Source: 12-FULL-67-14b sp038213735
GTDB lineage: Bacteria; Acidobacteriota; Vicinamibacteria; Vicinamibacterales; UBA2999
NCBI GenBank assembly: GCA_038213735.1
Contig: JBBQSP010000022.1
Coordinates: forward strand, 1 to 64,000
Direction of reading: 5' to 3'
Length of the DNA stretch: 64,000 bases
The notes below the pieces were generated by a model. That model saw nothing but the letters and a program-made list of their open reading frames with translations, did no database searches and had not been told where the DNA came from. Below are positions 56,098-63,376 of the stretch, one piece after another. The position numbers and the translations under genes are program-made. How positions within the stretch are numbered: position 1 is the first letter of the stretch; each line of letters opens with the position of its first letter.

Positions 56098-57035
56098 TAC
56101 TCGGTTCCTTTCTTCAGGAGATGATTGGCGATGCGCAACGCGATAGGCGCTCCTCTGGGATTGCCAGCAGCAAAGCACAACAGGTACAGCGGTGAATTGG
56201 CAGAATTCCGCAGAACCTTGGGTTCGTCCGCGACAGCGGCAAAGATCGACCTGAGCCTGTTGTTGAAGTACCTGCCGATCGTTTCCGTTGAGGCCTTCAC
56301 GACGCGTTCCGCCGCTCCGCCGAACAGATTAGGTGTGCTTTCGGATCGGTAAAACTCCTCGTACCACTCCTCGGTCCCGAGCAGAAGATTCAACCGTCGC
56401 CGCCAGGACTCCGGAATCTCGCCTGACTTGGTGAGCAGACGGTTGACTCCGATACCAAGGGGGAAGAGGACCCAAAGGTCGATTGCCTTCGTCCGTGCGA
56501 TCGCCTCTACGGTGGTCCAGTCGACCTGCATTCCGTATGGGTCCAGGAATAGCACGGCACGATGGGAGCTCCAGTCCTTCGAGTTCGAGCAAAGCTCCTG
56601 AATCTCGCTGTTGGCATCGCCGCGACGGATCTGAATGTCCTTTGCGAGATCTGGAAACTCCTGCTTCAGGAGTTCAAGTTGTGCGCATCGCCCCGGACTT
56701 CGCTCGATGAATACATAGCGGTCGAAACGCGGCGCGGTTTTCAGGGCGAGCCGTGCCGAGCCGTCGAGCAGCGCCTGTGGCTCCGCCTCCGCCAAATCGG
56801 GCAATAGCAGTGCCTGTGAAGCGTCGTCGCTGCGATCATCTCGCCGTGCATCCCGATACCCCGTGCCGGCGAAAGCGTCGATGTAGCCCTTTACAAACGC
56901 ATGTTCCTCCGACGGCTTATCCTTCAGAGCGGTCGTGTAGCTCGCGAGATACCGTGCGATCACGTCGAGCTTCGCCGACGTCCAATCGCCACCGAAGCGA
57001 TGCGTTCGCCCACCTGTGGAGCGTTTGGCGTTCAT
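56097..57035 (-). CDS. tcmP: three-Cys-motif partner protein TcmP
   Basis: 312 residues. Motifs WTSAKLDVIARYLASY (N-terminus), GYIDAFAGTGYRD, RYVFIERSPGRCAQLE, AVLFLDPYGMQVDWTT and DLWVLFPLGIGVNRLL fit the TcmP family, whose fold resembles a Rossmann-like methyltransferase: the FLDPYG segment recalls the DPPY motif of N6-adenine methylases. It is named for its constant neighbour with the three-Cys motif, which follows directly. ATG 57035 is taken; the frame is open to 57110 but there it translates the inner direct repeat. A perfect palindrome GGCGGGA-A-TCCCGCC (57059-57073) 25 bases upstream may be an operator. Confidence 0.88.
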   Translation of the reverse strand: MNAKRSTGGRTHRFGGDWTSAKLDVIARYLASYTTALKDKPSEEHAFVKGYIDAFAGTGYRDARRDDRSDDASQALLLPDLAEAEPQALLDGSARLALKTAPRFDRYVFIERSPGRCAQLELLKQEFPDLAKDIQIRRGDANSEIQELCSNSKDWSSHRAVLFLDPYGMQVDWTTVEAIARTKAIDLWVLFPLGIGVNRLLTKSGEIPESWRRRLNLLLGTEEWYEEFYRSESTPNLFGGAAERVVKASTETIGRYFNNRLRSIFAAVADEPKVLRNSANSPLYLLCFAAGNPRGAPIALRIANHLLKKGTE

Positions 57036-57058
57036 CGATTCGAAGTAGTTCAGCGGAG

Positions 57059-57098
57059 GGCGGGAATCCCGCCAAATGCAAACTGTGACGTGACTGTG
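57059..57098. repeat. inner direct repeat, right copy, with palindrome
   Basis: Matches 49201-49240; the 20 bases 57079-57098 are identical. Its first part is the perfect palindrome GGCGGGA-A-TCCCGCC. It separates the TcmP operon from the AbiEii fragment and may mark the end of a 7.9-kb inner element. Confidence 0.75.
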
Positions 57099-57111
57099 GA
57101 CGATAGTCACG

Positions 57112-57756
57112 ATGAACGGGTTCCGGGGTCAACGGAATCGGCGTTATCAGACCCTGGCACGGCTCGATTCGTCCGCACCACAGCAGAACCGCACCGAGGG
57201 CTTCCATCGCGCCTGGGTCGAGCGGGACGGGCACGGCGTGAAGATCGAGTGGGTCTACGACTCCGCGTTCCGATTCTTCCCCGTGGTGCCGGATCCGCTA
57301 CTCGGCTATCGCCTGCACGACGCGGACCTCGCGGTCAACAAGGTGCTCGCCGGCGCCGGCCGGCTCGTGATCCGCGACTACATCGATCTCATCCACCTGC
57401 ACCGCAGTTGCCTGCACCTCGGCGCACTGGCGTGGGCGGCCACTGGAAAAGATCCCGGTCTGTCGCCGCTGCTCATCCTCAACGAGCTGAATCGTCACAC
57501 CCGCTATCAGCCAGAGGATCTCGCCGAAGTGCGGCTGCGGGAACCGGTGTCGCTCCAGTCGTTGAAGATCGAGTGGCTGGAGATGTTGCGCAGCGCGCGC
57601 GATCTGGTGTCTCGCCTGCCAGTGAGCGAGGTGGGCTGCCTGTATCTCGACGAGCGTGGCGAGCCGGTCACCCCCGACCCGGACGCGCCGTCGTTGTCGA
57701 GCCTCAGGCGGCACTTCGGGCAACTGAAGGGGTCGTGGCCCCGGGTGGTCGAGTGA
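57112..57756 (+). CDS. AbiEii-like nucleotidyltransferase, C-terminal fragment
   Basis: 214 residues. From about residue 28 on it matches the C-terminal part of AbiEii/AbiGii-type nucleotidyltransferase toxins: VKIEWVYDSAFRFFPV, YRLHDADLAVNKVLAGAGR, RDYIDLIHLH, LGALAWAATGKDPGLSPLLIL, EVGCLYLDERG. The N-terminal nucleotidyltransferase motif (GG-S/T and the D-x-D pair) is missing; the first 27 residues are not homologous. The break lies just after the inner repeat at 57098, so the gene was probably cut by insertion or deletion there. No AbiEi antitoxin gene is seen. Activity is unlikely. Confidence 0.7.
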   Translation: MNGFRGQRNRRYQTLARLDSSAPQQNRTEGFHRAWVERDGHGVKIEWVYDSAFRFFPVVPDPLLGYRLHDADLAVNKVLAGAGRLVIRDYIDLIHLHRSCLHLGALAWAATGKDPGLSPLLILNELNRHTRYQPEDLAEVRLREPVSLQSLKIEWLEMLRSARDLVSRLPVSEVGCLYLDERGEPVTPDPDAPSLSSLRRHFGQLKGSWPRVVE

Positions 57757-57777
57757 GTCACCTCGCGGCGACGTCCC

Positions 57778-58749
57778 TTACCGTCTGGCGGCCGCGCCAG
57801 CACGCGCGTCGTAGTACTCGGCGATCTTCTGCATCGTCCGGCCCATCTGGTCTTCGGCCTCGCCGTAGCTCCCCGTGATCTCGTTGACGAGGAAGGCTAC
57901 GACGATGGGGCCCGAGGCGTGATAGGCCATGCCTACGTCGTTGGCCACCACCGGCGGGATGTCTCCCGTCTTGTGGCCGATCCGCAGGCCCACGTAGTGC
58001 GGCAGGCGCCGAGCACCCGCCTGTTGGGCGAGGAGCATGCGCACCAGGTCGTCGCCGGCCGTCTGGGAAACGATCGTGCGTTGCTCGATGGCCGCGAGCA
58101 TCCGGCCAATCGCGCGAGGCGTCATCTCGCCAAGCCGGAACGAGGGATCGCCGTTGGTCTTGGCGATCCGCTCGGCGCCCCGGCTCACGCTCGCGTACTT
58201 CGCGTCGAGCTCGCCGGTCGTTTGCACGAGCCGCATGCCTGGGGCGTAGCCGGCTTCGGCGATGAACGCGTTGACGCGGCCGACGCCGCCCACCTTGCGG
58301 ATGGTGATGTCGGTGGCGACGTTGTCGCTGGTGGCGATCATCTGCATCAGCACGTCGCGGAAGGTCGGTTGCAGGTCGGGATCGTGATGGCGGAACATGC
58401 CGGAGCCGTCGCGCATGTCGTCCTTCGTGATGGTGATGCGCTCGCCGAGTCGCAGCGTCCCCTCGTCGACCATCTGCATCGCCAGCACCGCCACGGGAAT
58501 CTTGATGACACTCGCGGCGTTGAACTGGTCGTCGGCGTGGAACGCTGCCTCCTCGCCGGTCGTCAGGTGCTTGACCCAGATGCCGGCGCGGCCTGTGATC
58601 TTCGGCAGTTCGGTGTCGATGATGGCCTGGAGTGAGGCCGGCTTCGCCGCCGGCGCGCCAGCGCCAGGGGGCGTGCCCGGCGTGGACTGGGCGGAGACCT
58701 GGCAGACCGCGAGCGACGCGGCGAGAACGAGCAGGGTTGGGTAGCGCAT
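57778..58749 (-). CDS. class A beta-lactamase-like serine hydrolase
   Basis: 323 residues with a signal peptide (about 1-20, ending CQVSAQ), a Pro/Ala linker and the penicillin-binding fold: Ser-x-x-Lys in NAASVIKIPV (near residue 83), Ser-Asp-Asn in ATSDNVATD, and KTG in GHKTGDIPPV. The omega loop is atypical: upstream of NGDPSF, where class A enzymes carry the deacylating Glu two residues after Arg, the sequence is SRGAERIAKT, so Glu is displaced by two positions. It may be a beta-lactamase with altered loop or a related hydrolase. It lies inside the element, on the opposite strand to the AbiEii fragment. Confidence 0.85.
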   Translation of the reverse strand: MRYPTLLVLAASLAVCQVSAQSTPGTPPGAGAPAAKPASLQAIIDTELPKITGRAGIWVKHLTTGEEAAFHADDQFNAASVIKIPVAVLAMQMVDEGTLRLGERITITKDDMRDGSGMFRHHDPDLQPTFRDVLMQMIATSDNVATDITIRKVGGVGRVNAFIAEAGYAPGMRLVQTTGELDAKYASVSRGAERIAKTNGDPSFRLGEMTPRAIGRMLAAIEQRTIVSQTAGDDLVRMLLAQQAGARRLPHYVGLRIGHKTGDIPPVVANDVGMAYHASGPIVVAFLVNEITGSYGEAEDQMGRTMQKIAEYYDARAGAAARR

Positions 58750-58786
58750 AAATAAAGTTGGAGCGAACGCGGGTGGCGACCGCTAA

Positions 58787-61354
58787 TCAGCGCGTGGCCA
58801 GCTTCGCCAGCACGATGTCGGCCTGGCGGTTGACGATGACGGCGGCGATCTCGCGGCCGTCGGGCGAGACATCGAGCCCGCCGATGGTCTCGCGTTCGGT
58901 CGAAAAGACCCGCCGTGTGGTCCCGGTCTGGGTATCCAGCAGTTCGAGCGTGCCGCCGAAGACAAAGCCATCGGCGCCACTCGACGATCGGTAGACGACG
59001 TGCCGTCCGTCAGGCATCCAGACGGGATTGGTGCCCGTTGCCGACAGCTCACGAAACTCGCGGCCGCTCACATCGTAAGCGAAGACGCCGCCACCGATGC
59101 GGAGCGCATTGCCGACGATGAGGCGCCCATCAGGCGACCACGAAGCCGCGCTGAAGCCCACGGGGCCGGGAAAGGCCGGCAGGCGCTCGATCTTCTGATC
59201 CGCTGCGGCGACGCGTGGATCGAACAGGATGTTCTGACGGGCGAGCGAGACGTTGCCGAACGCGCGCGTCCAGTCACGCGTCGCGCGCGCCTGGATGACG
59301 AGCCCCGGGTGGTCGGTGATCGGTCGCAGCTCGCCGCCATCGAGGCCCATCGTCCAGATCTGATAGCGCCCACCGCGGTCCGAATAGAACAGGAGGCGCC
59401 GGCCGTCCGGCATGAACTGAGGATTGCGGTCGTGGGCGGCGTCATTGGTCACCTGCCGCAGGCCGCTGCCATCGCGCTTCACGAGCCAGACATCATCCTG
59501 CCCGTTGGTGTTGCGCCAGAACGCAATCCACTCGCCGTCGGGCGAGAACGAAGGGCCGGACGTGCTCTCGGAGACGTTGGTGACGCGTCGGCGACCGGTG
59601 ACCTTGCCAGCCGCGGCGTCGAGGGCCAGCAGTTCGATGTTGCTCTGCGTGCCAAACGACACGGCCGCGAGCAGGGCGCCATTCGCGGCGAGCGACAGGT
59701 GGCCCACGCCCTGCCGTGGCAGCGTGACCGGCTCCGGCTCCCCTCGTGCGGCGCCGGTGGCTGTGTCGATGCCGATGCGCCAGAGATTGAGCTGTCCGGT
59801 GCGGTCGCTTGAATAGTAGACGTGCCGCCCGTCCGGCGCCCAGACCGGCGACCAGTCCACCGCGGGGTCATCGGTCAGCCGCACTGGCGGGCCGCCGCTC
59901 GCGGCCACCGACCACAGGTCGCGCTGCACGCTGTCGCCCAGCAGGCCCCAGTAAGCGATGCGCTGCCCGTCCGGCGACCACGCGGGCTGCATGGCGTCCG
60001 CGACGCCCTGCACTTGCCGCCGCTCGCCGCTGGTCAGCGTGACCGTCCACAGCGTGCTGCGGGTACCGCGGGCGTACGGCTGCCCCACGGGTTCGGTGAC
60101 ATAGGCGAGCGTCTGCCCGTCCGGCGACCAGGCCGGGTTGAACCCCTCAGTCGCCACGCGGCGCACCGATTCTCCCGTACGCCCCATCACGAAGATCCCG
60201 CCGCCGTCCCGTTGCGAGCGGAAGGCGATCCGTTCGCCGTCTGGCGAGAACGCCGGATGCGTGTCGTTCTCCGGTGAGTCCTTCGTCAGGTTAATCACGG
60301 TCTGGCCGCCCACGGCGCGCAGCAGGATGTCCGTCTGTCCGAATCCCTGCTCGTTGGCGGCATACACCAACCACTTGCCGTCGGGAGACAGGCTCGGGAA
60401 CAGCTCCACCCCGTCTTCGGCGGTCACGGAGACGACCGACTCCACGCTGACGCGGGACGGCACGGGATCGGCCGCGGAGGTGGCATCCCCCGCCGGCCAC
60501 CAGCGGAGCGCCGCTCCGGCCCCGGCGATCAGCACGAGCGCACCGGCGGCGAGCGCCCATCGGGGGAAGCCCCCTGTCGCGGACGCCGGCAACACCATGG
60601 ACCCCGATGACGGTGGCGCCGGCTGCGCGCTCGAGGACTGGAGCGCGTCGGTCGACGACGGCGGGCGCGTAGCCACCACGGCGGCGCTGTCGGTGCGCGC
60701 GGCGGGCGCCAGGATCTCGCCCGATTCCAGATCGCGCCGCAGCTCCTCCAGCTCGTTGCGCAAGTCCTTGGCGCTCTGGGGTCGACGCTCGGGGTCCTTG
60801 GCGAGCGCGCGGCGGATGACCCGCCACAGCTCCTTGGGCACCGCCGCGTTCACGTCGGTGACCGGCCGCGGGGTGTCGCGCATGATCGCCGCCAGGGTGG
60901 ACACGCTGGTGTCGCCCCTGAACGGCCGCTCGCCCGTGGCCATCTCGTAGAGCATCACGCCGAGCGAGAACACGTCCGATCGCGCATCCACCGACTTGCC
61001 CTCGGCCTGCTCGGGCGACATGTAGGCGATGGTGCCGAGGATGCGCCCCTGTCCGGTGATGAGCTCCGGGGCTTCCGTGACCGTCGCCCCGGCCGCGCTC
61101 GCCACGTCGGACGGCTTGGCCAGCCCGAAGTCGAGCACCTTGACGTGGCCGTCTGCGGTGACCATCACGTTGGCTGGCTTCAGGTCGCGGTGCGTGATGC
61201 CGCGGGCGTGCGCGGCGCTCACGGCGTCCATGAGCGGCACGGCGATCGCGAGCAGGCGGTCGGTCGGCAGCCCGCCGCGCGGAATCACCTCGGTGAGCGT
61301 CCGGCCGCTCACCAGCTCCATCGTCAGGAACAGACGGCCATCCACCTCGTCGAC
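58787..61354 (-). CDS. Ser/Thr protein kinase with PD40 propeller, main part after a frameshift
   Basis: About 855 residues. It starts inside the kinase N-lobe (VDEVDGRLFLTMELV), then HRDLKPANVMVT, DFGLAKPSD, GTIAYMSPEQAEG, a membrane helix near WALAAGALVLIAGAGAALRWW and a large PD40 propeller (SPDGKWLVYAANE, SPDGERIAFRSQ, SPDGQRIAYWG, SPDGEWIAFWR). The glycine loop is in another frame (61324-61605). One base missing near 61355 (CAC-TC-GTCGAC) explains the break. If real, the kinase lacks its ATP loop and is dead; if an error, this is an intact 940-residue kinase. It lies inside the element and resembles host kinases. Confidence 0.82.
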   Translation of the reverse strand, partial: VDEVDGRLFLTMELVSGRTLTEVIPRGGLPTDRLLAIAVPLMDAVSAAHARGITHRDLKPANVMVTADGHVKVLDFGLAKPSDVASAAGATVTEAPELITGQGRILGTIAYMSPEQAEGKSVDARSDVFSLGVMLYEMATGERPFRGDTSVSTLAAIMRDTPRPVTDVNAAVPKELWRVIRRALAKDPERRPQSAKDLRNELEELRRDLESGEILAPAARTDSAAVVATRPPSSTDALQSSSAQPAPPSSGSMVLPASATGGFPRWALAAGALVLIAGAGAALRWWPAGDATSAADPVPSRVSVESVVSVTAEDGVELFPSLSPDGKWLVYAANEQGFGQTDILLRAVGGQTVINLTKDSPENDTHPAFSPDGERIAFRSQRDGGGIFVMGRTGESVRRVATEGFNPAWSPDGQTLAYVTEPVGQPYARGTRSTLWTVTLTSGERRQVQGVADAMQPAWSPDGQRIAYWGLLGDSVQRDLWSVAASGGPPVRLTDDPAVDWSPVWAPDGRHVYYSSDRTGQLNLWRIGIDTATGAARGEPEPVTLPRQGVGHLSLAANGALLAAVSFGTQSNIELLALDAAAGKVTGRRRVTNVSESTSGPSFSPDGEWIAFWRNTNGQDDVWLVKRDGSGLRQVTNDAAHDRNPQFMPDGRRLLFYSDRGGRYQIWTMGLDGGELRPITDHPGLVIQARATRDWTRAFGNVSLARQNILFDPRVAAADQKIERLPAFPGPVGFSAASWSPDGRLIVGNALRIGGGVFAYDVSGREFRELSATGTNPVWMPDGRHVVYRSSSGADGFVFGGTLELLDTQTGTTRRVFSTERETIGGLDVSPDGREIAAVIVNRQADIVLAKLATR

Positions 61355-61605
61355 GAGTGGATGGTGACGATGCCCGGATGGTTGAGGGCCGCGACGGCAC
61401 GGGCTTCGCGCTCGAAGCGCTGCCGGCGCTCCTGGTCGGCGGCCATGTCGTCGGGCAGGAGCTTGAGCGCCACGTCGCGCTGCAGTTTGCTGTCGCGCGC
61501 TCGGTACACGTGGCCCATGCCGCCGGCCCCGATCAACCCTGCGATCTCGTAGTGGGCGAGCCGGGTGCCGGCCGGCAATGTCCCTGGGGCGGGGGCGTCG
61601 GGCAT
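61324..61605 (-). CDS. Ser/Thr protein kinase, N-terminal part before the frameshift
   Basis: 93 residues in the ORF, of which about 84 are kinase: LAHYEIAGLIGAGGMGHVYRA (glycine loop), VALKLLP with the catalytic Lys, FEREARAVAALNHPGIVTIH. After HS the frame turns to STRWMAVCS and stops, while VDEVDGRLFL continues in the frame of the gene piece ending at 58787. ATG 61605 is the natural kinase start. Confidence 0.8.
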   Translation of the reverse strand: MPDAPAPGTLPAGTRLAHYEIAGLIGAGGMGHVYRARDSKLQRDVALKLLPDDMAADQERRQRFEREARAVAALNHPGIVTIHSSTRWMAVCS

Positions 61606-61701
61606 CGTGGCCGTACGTTATCGTGGGGTTCTGGGGGGTGTCAACCGTCGAGCCACGCACTGTCCCTCAGCGACCTGGCGCCGCCGCTATAATCCGCCAC
61701 C

Positions 61702-62130
61702 ATGCCCATCACGGTCGACGCCCGGCCCGCACGCGGCATCCGCACGCTCGCGCTGCTCCTGGTCGCCGCCGCGCTGCTCCTGCGCACGTGGCAGTACAGC
61801 GCGGATCTGTCGTTGTGGCTGGATGAGATCGCCGTGGCCCGCAACGTCATCGAACGGCCCCTGGCCCGGCTGCTGCTCGAACCACTCGACTACGACCAGA
61901 CCGCCCCCAAGGGCTTCCTGCTCGCCGTTCGCCGCTGTCCGGCTCGCCGGCCCGAGCGAATACGCGCTGCGCGCCTGGCCGTGGCTGGCGTCGATGGGCT
62001 CGGTGGTGCTGTTCTGGCGGTTGGCGTCGCGCGTGCTCCCCGAGTTGGGGAGCCTCGCCGCACTGCTGGCCTTTGCCGTCGCCGCGCCGCTGATCCGGCA
62101 GGCCGGAGAGGTCAAGCAGTACTCGACTGA
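61702..62130 (+). CDS. GT-C glycosyltransferase-like membrane protein, 5' part before a frameshift
   Basis: Only the first 75 or so residues make sense: helix ALLLVAAALLLRTW, then DLSLWLDEIAVARNVIER, with the acidic LWLDE motif of GT-C (ArnT/PMT-type) enzymes, and TAPKGFLLAV. After about 61930 the frame turns to Arg/Ala-rich nonsense, while AAVRLAGPSEYALRAWPW continues in the next frame (61928 on). Confidence 0.75.
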   Translation: MPITVDARPARGIRTLALLLVAAALLLRTWQYSADLSLWLDEIAVARNVIERPLARLLLEPLDYDQTAPKGFLLAVRRCPARRPERIRAARLAVAGVDGLGGAVLAVGVARAPRVGEPRRTAGLCRRRAADPAGRRGQAVLD

Positions 62131-63376
62131 CGTGGCCGTCGCGATTCTCCTGATGCTGCTGGCACTCCCCGATGGCACGCGCCGCCGGCGCGATGTGACG
62201 GCCGGCGTGGTCGGCGCGCTCGCGATCTGGTTTTCTCAACCCGCGATGATCGTCGCGGTGGCGGTGGCGGGTGTGCTGGCGCTTGACGCCTCAATCCGCG
62301 GCGGGTGGACCGCCATCGCGCAGTGCCGTTGGCGCGTCGGGTTGTGGATGGGCAGCGCGGCCGTCTCAGCGGGCCTTGCGATGTCCAGCATGACGCCGGC
62401 GACCAGCGCCTACATGAAACGCTATTGGGGGGGCGGGTTCCCTCCGCTCACGGCAGAAGGCTTGCTCCAGGCGGGGTGGCCGTGGGTGCCGCTCCGCGAA
62501 TTGTTCGGGAACGGCGCGCCCGGGTTTCAGAACACCTTCTTCTACCCGGCGGCGTGGCTCTACGCCAGCCTGGCGGTCGTCGGTCTCGTGCTGCTGGCCC
62601 GAGACCGCCGCACCGGTTGGATCGTGGTGGCACCAGTCGTCGCGACGGCAGCGGCGGCCGTCGCCCAGCAGTATCCCTTCCGCGATCGTGTGATCCTGTT
62701 CCTGCTCCCGTCGCTGCTCCTCGGGTTCGGGGCGGCAGTGGAGGTGCTCGTGCGGCAGTCCGCGCGACTGCACCGGCTGGCCGGGCTCATCGTCGCCGTG
62801 CCGCTGCTCGCCGGTGTCGTGGTTCCCATTGTCAGGACGCCGCCACCCTACAACTTCGGAGACATCAAGCCGATCATGTCGGTGCTGCGCGACGCGGCAA
62901 CGCCCACAACGAAGATCTACGTGCATGCCAATGGGGGGACGCCGTTCGACTACTACGCGCCCCAGTTCGGCTGGGACCGTGCCTCATTCGATCTGGGCAC
63001 GTGTCAGTTCGCGACCGGGCTCGGTCGAGAGTTCCTGACCGAACTCGATCGCTATCGCGGCGCACCCGACCTCTGGGTGGTGCTGGCCCACATGACGCCG
63101 GGCATCATCGGGCAGCGTGACGATCTGCTGCGCTACCTCGACACGATCGGGAAGCGACGCCGCACCGTGACGGTCGCGTCGCGCATGATGGGCGGCAACC
63201 GGCTCCCCGTCGAGGCGTTTCACTACGACCTCAGCGACCCGCAACGGCTCGGGCAGACCAGCGCTGACACCTTCACGCTGAACGGCAGCTATGCGAGAAC
63301 CCGGCGGACATGCGAAGAGGGGCCCATCCGCGCGTCGACCATCGACCGCTACCGCGTGAGTCGGCCCGTGCAATGA
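61928..63376 (+). CDS. GT-C glycosyltransferase-like membrane protein, 3' part after the frameshift
   Basis: About 480 residues: AAVRLAGPSEYALRAWPW, then eight or so membrane helices (SMGSVVLFWRLA, GSLAALLAFAVAAPLI, VAVAILLMLLAL, AGVVGALAIWFSQPAMIVAVAVAGVLAL, LYASLAVVGLVLLA, VILFLLPSLLLGFGAAVEVL, GLIVAVPLLAGVVVPIV) and a C-terminal periplasmic part (TPFDYYAPQFGWDR). This matches PMT_2/GT39-like enzymes that transfer sugars from lipid carriers. Together with the 5' part the protein would have about 555 residues. One extra base near 61928-61933 breaks it. Donor and acceptor are unknown. Confidence 0.75.
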   Translation, partial: FAAVRLAGPSEYALRAWPWLASMGSVVLFWRLASRVLPELGSLAALLAFAVAAPLIRQAGEVKQYSTDVAVAILLMLLALPDGTRRRRDVTAGVVGALAIWFSQPAMIVAVAVAGVLALDASIRGGWTAIAQCRWRVGLWMGSAAVSAGLAMSSMTPATSAYMKRYWGGGFPPLTAEGLLQAGWPWVPLRELFGNGAPGFQNTFFYPAAWLYASLAVVGLVLLARDRRTGWIVVAPVVATAAAAVAQQYPFRDRVILFLLPSLLLGFGAAVEVLVRQSARLHRLAGLIVAVPLLAGVVVPIVRTPPPYNFGDIKPIMSVLRDAATPTTKIYVHANGGTPFDYYAPQFGWDRASFDLGTCQFATGLGREFLTELDRYRGAPDLWVVLAHMTPGIIGQRDDLLRYLDTIGKRRRTVTVASRMMGGNRLPVEAFHYDLSDPQRLGQTSADTFTLNGSYARTRRTCEEGPIRASTIDRYRVSRPVQ

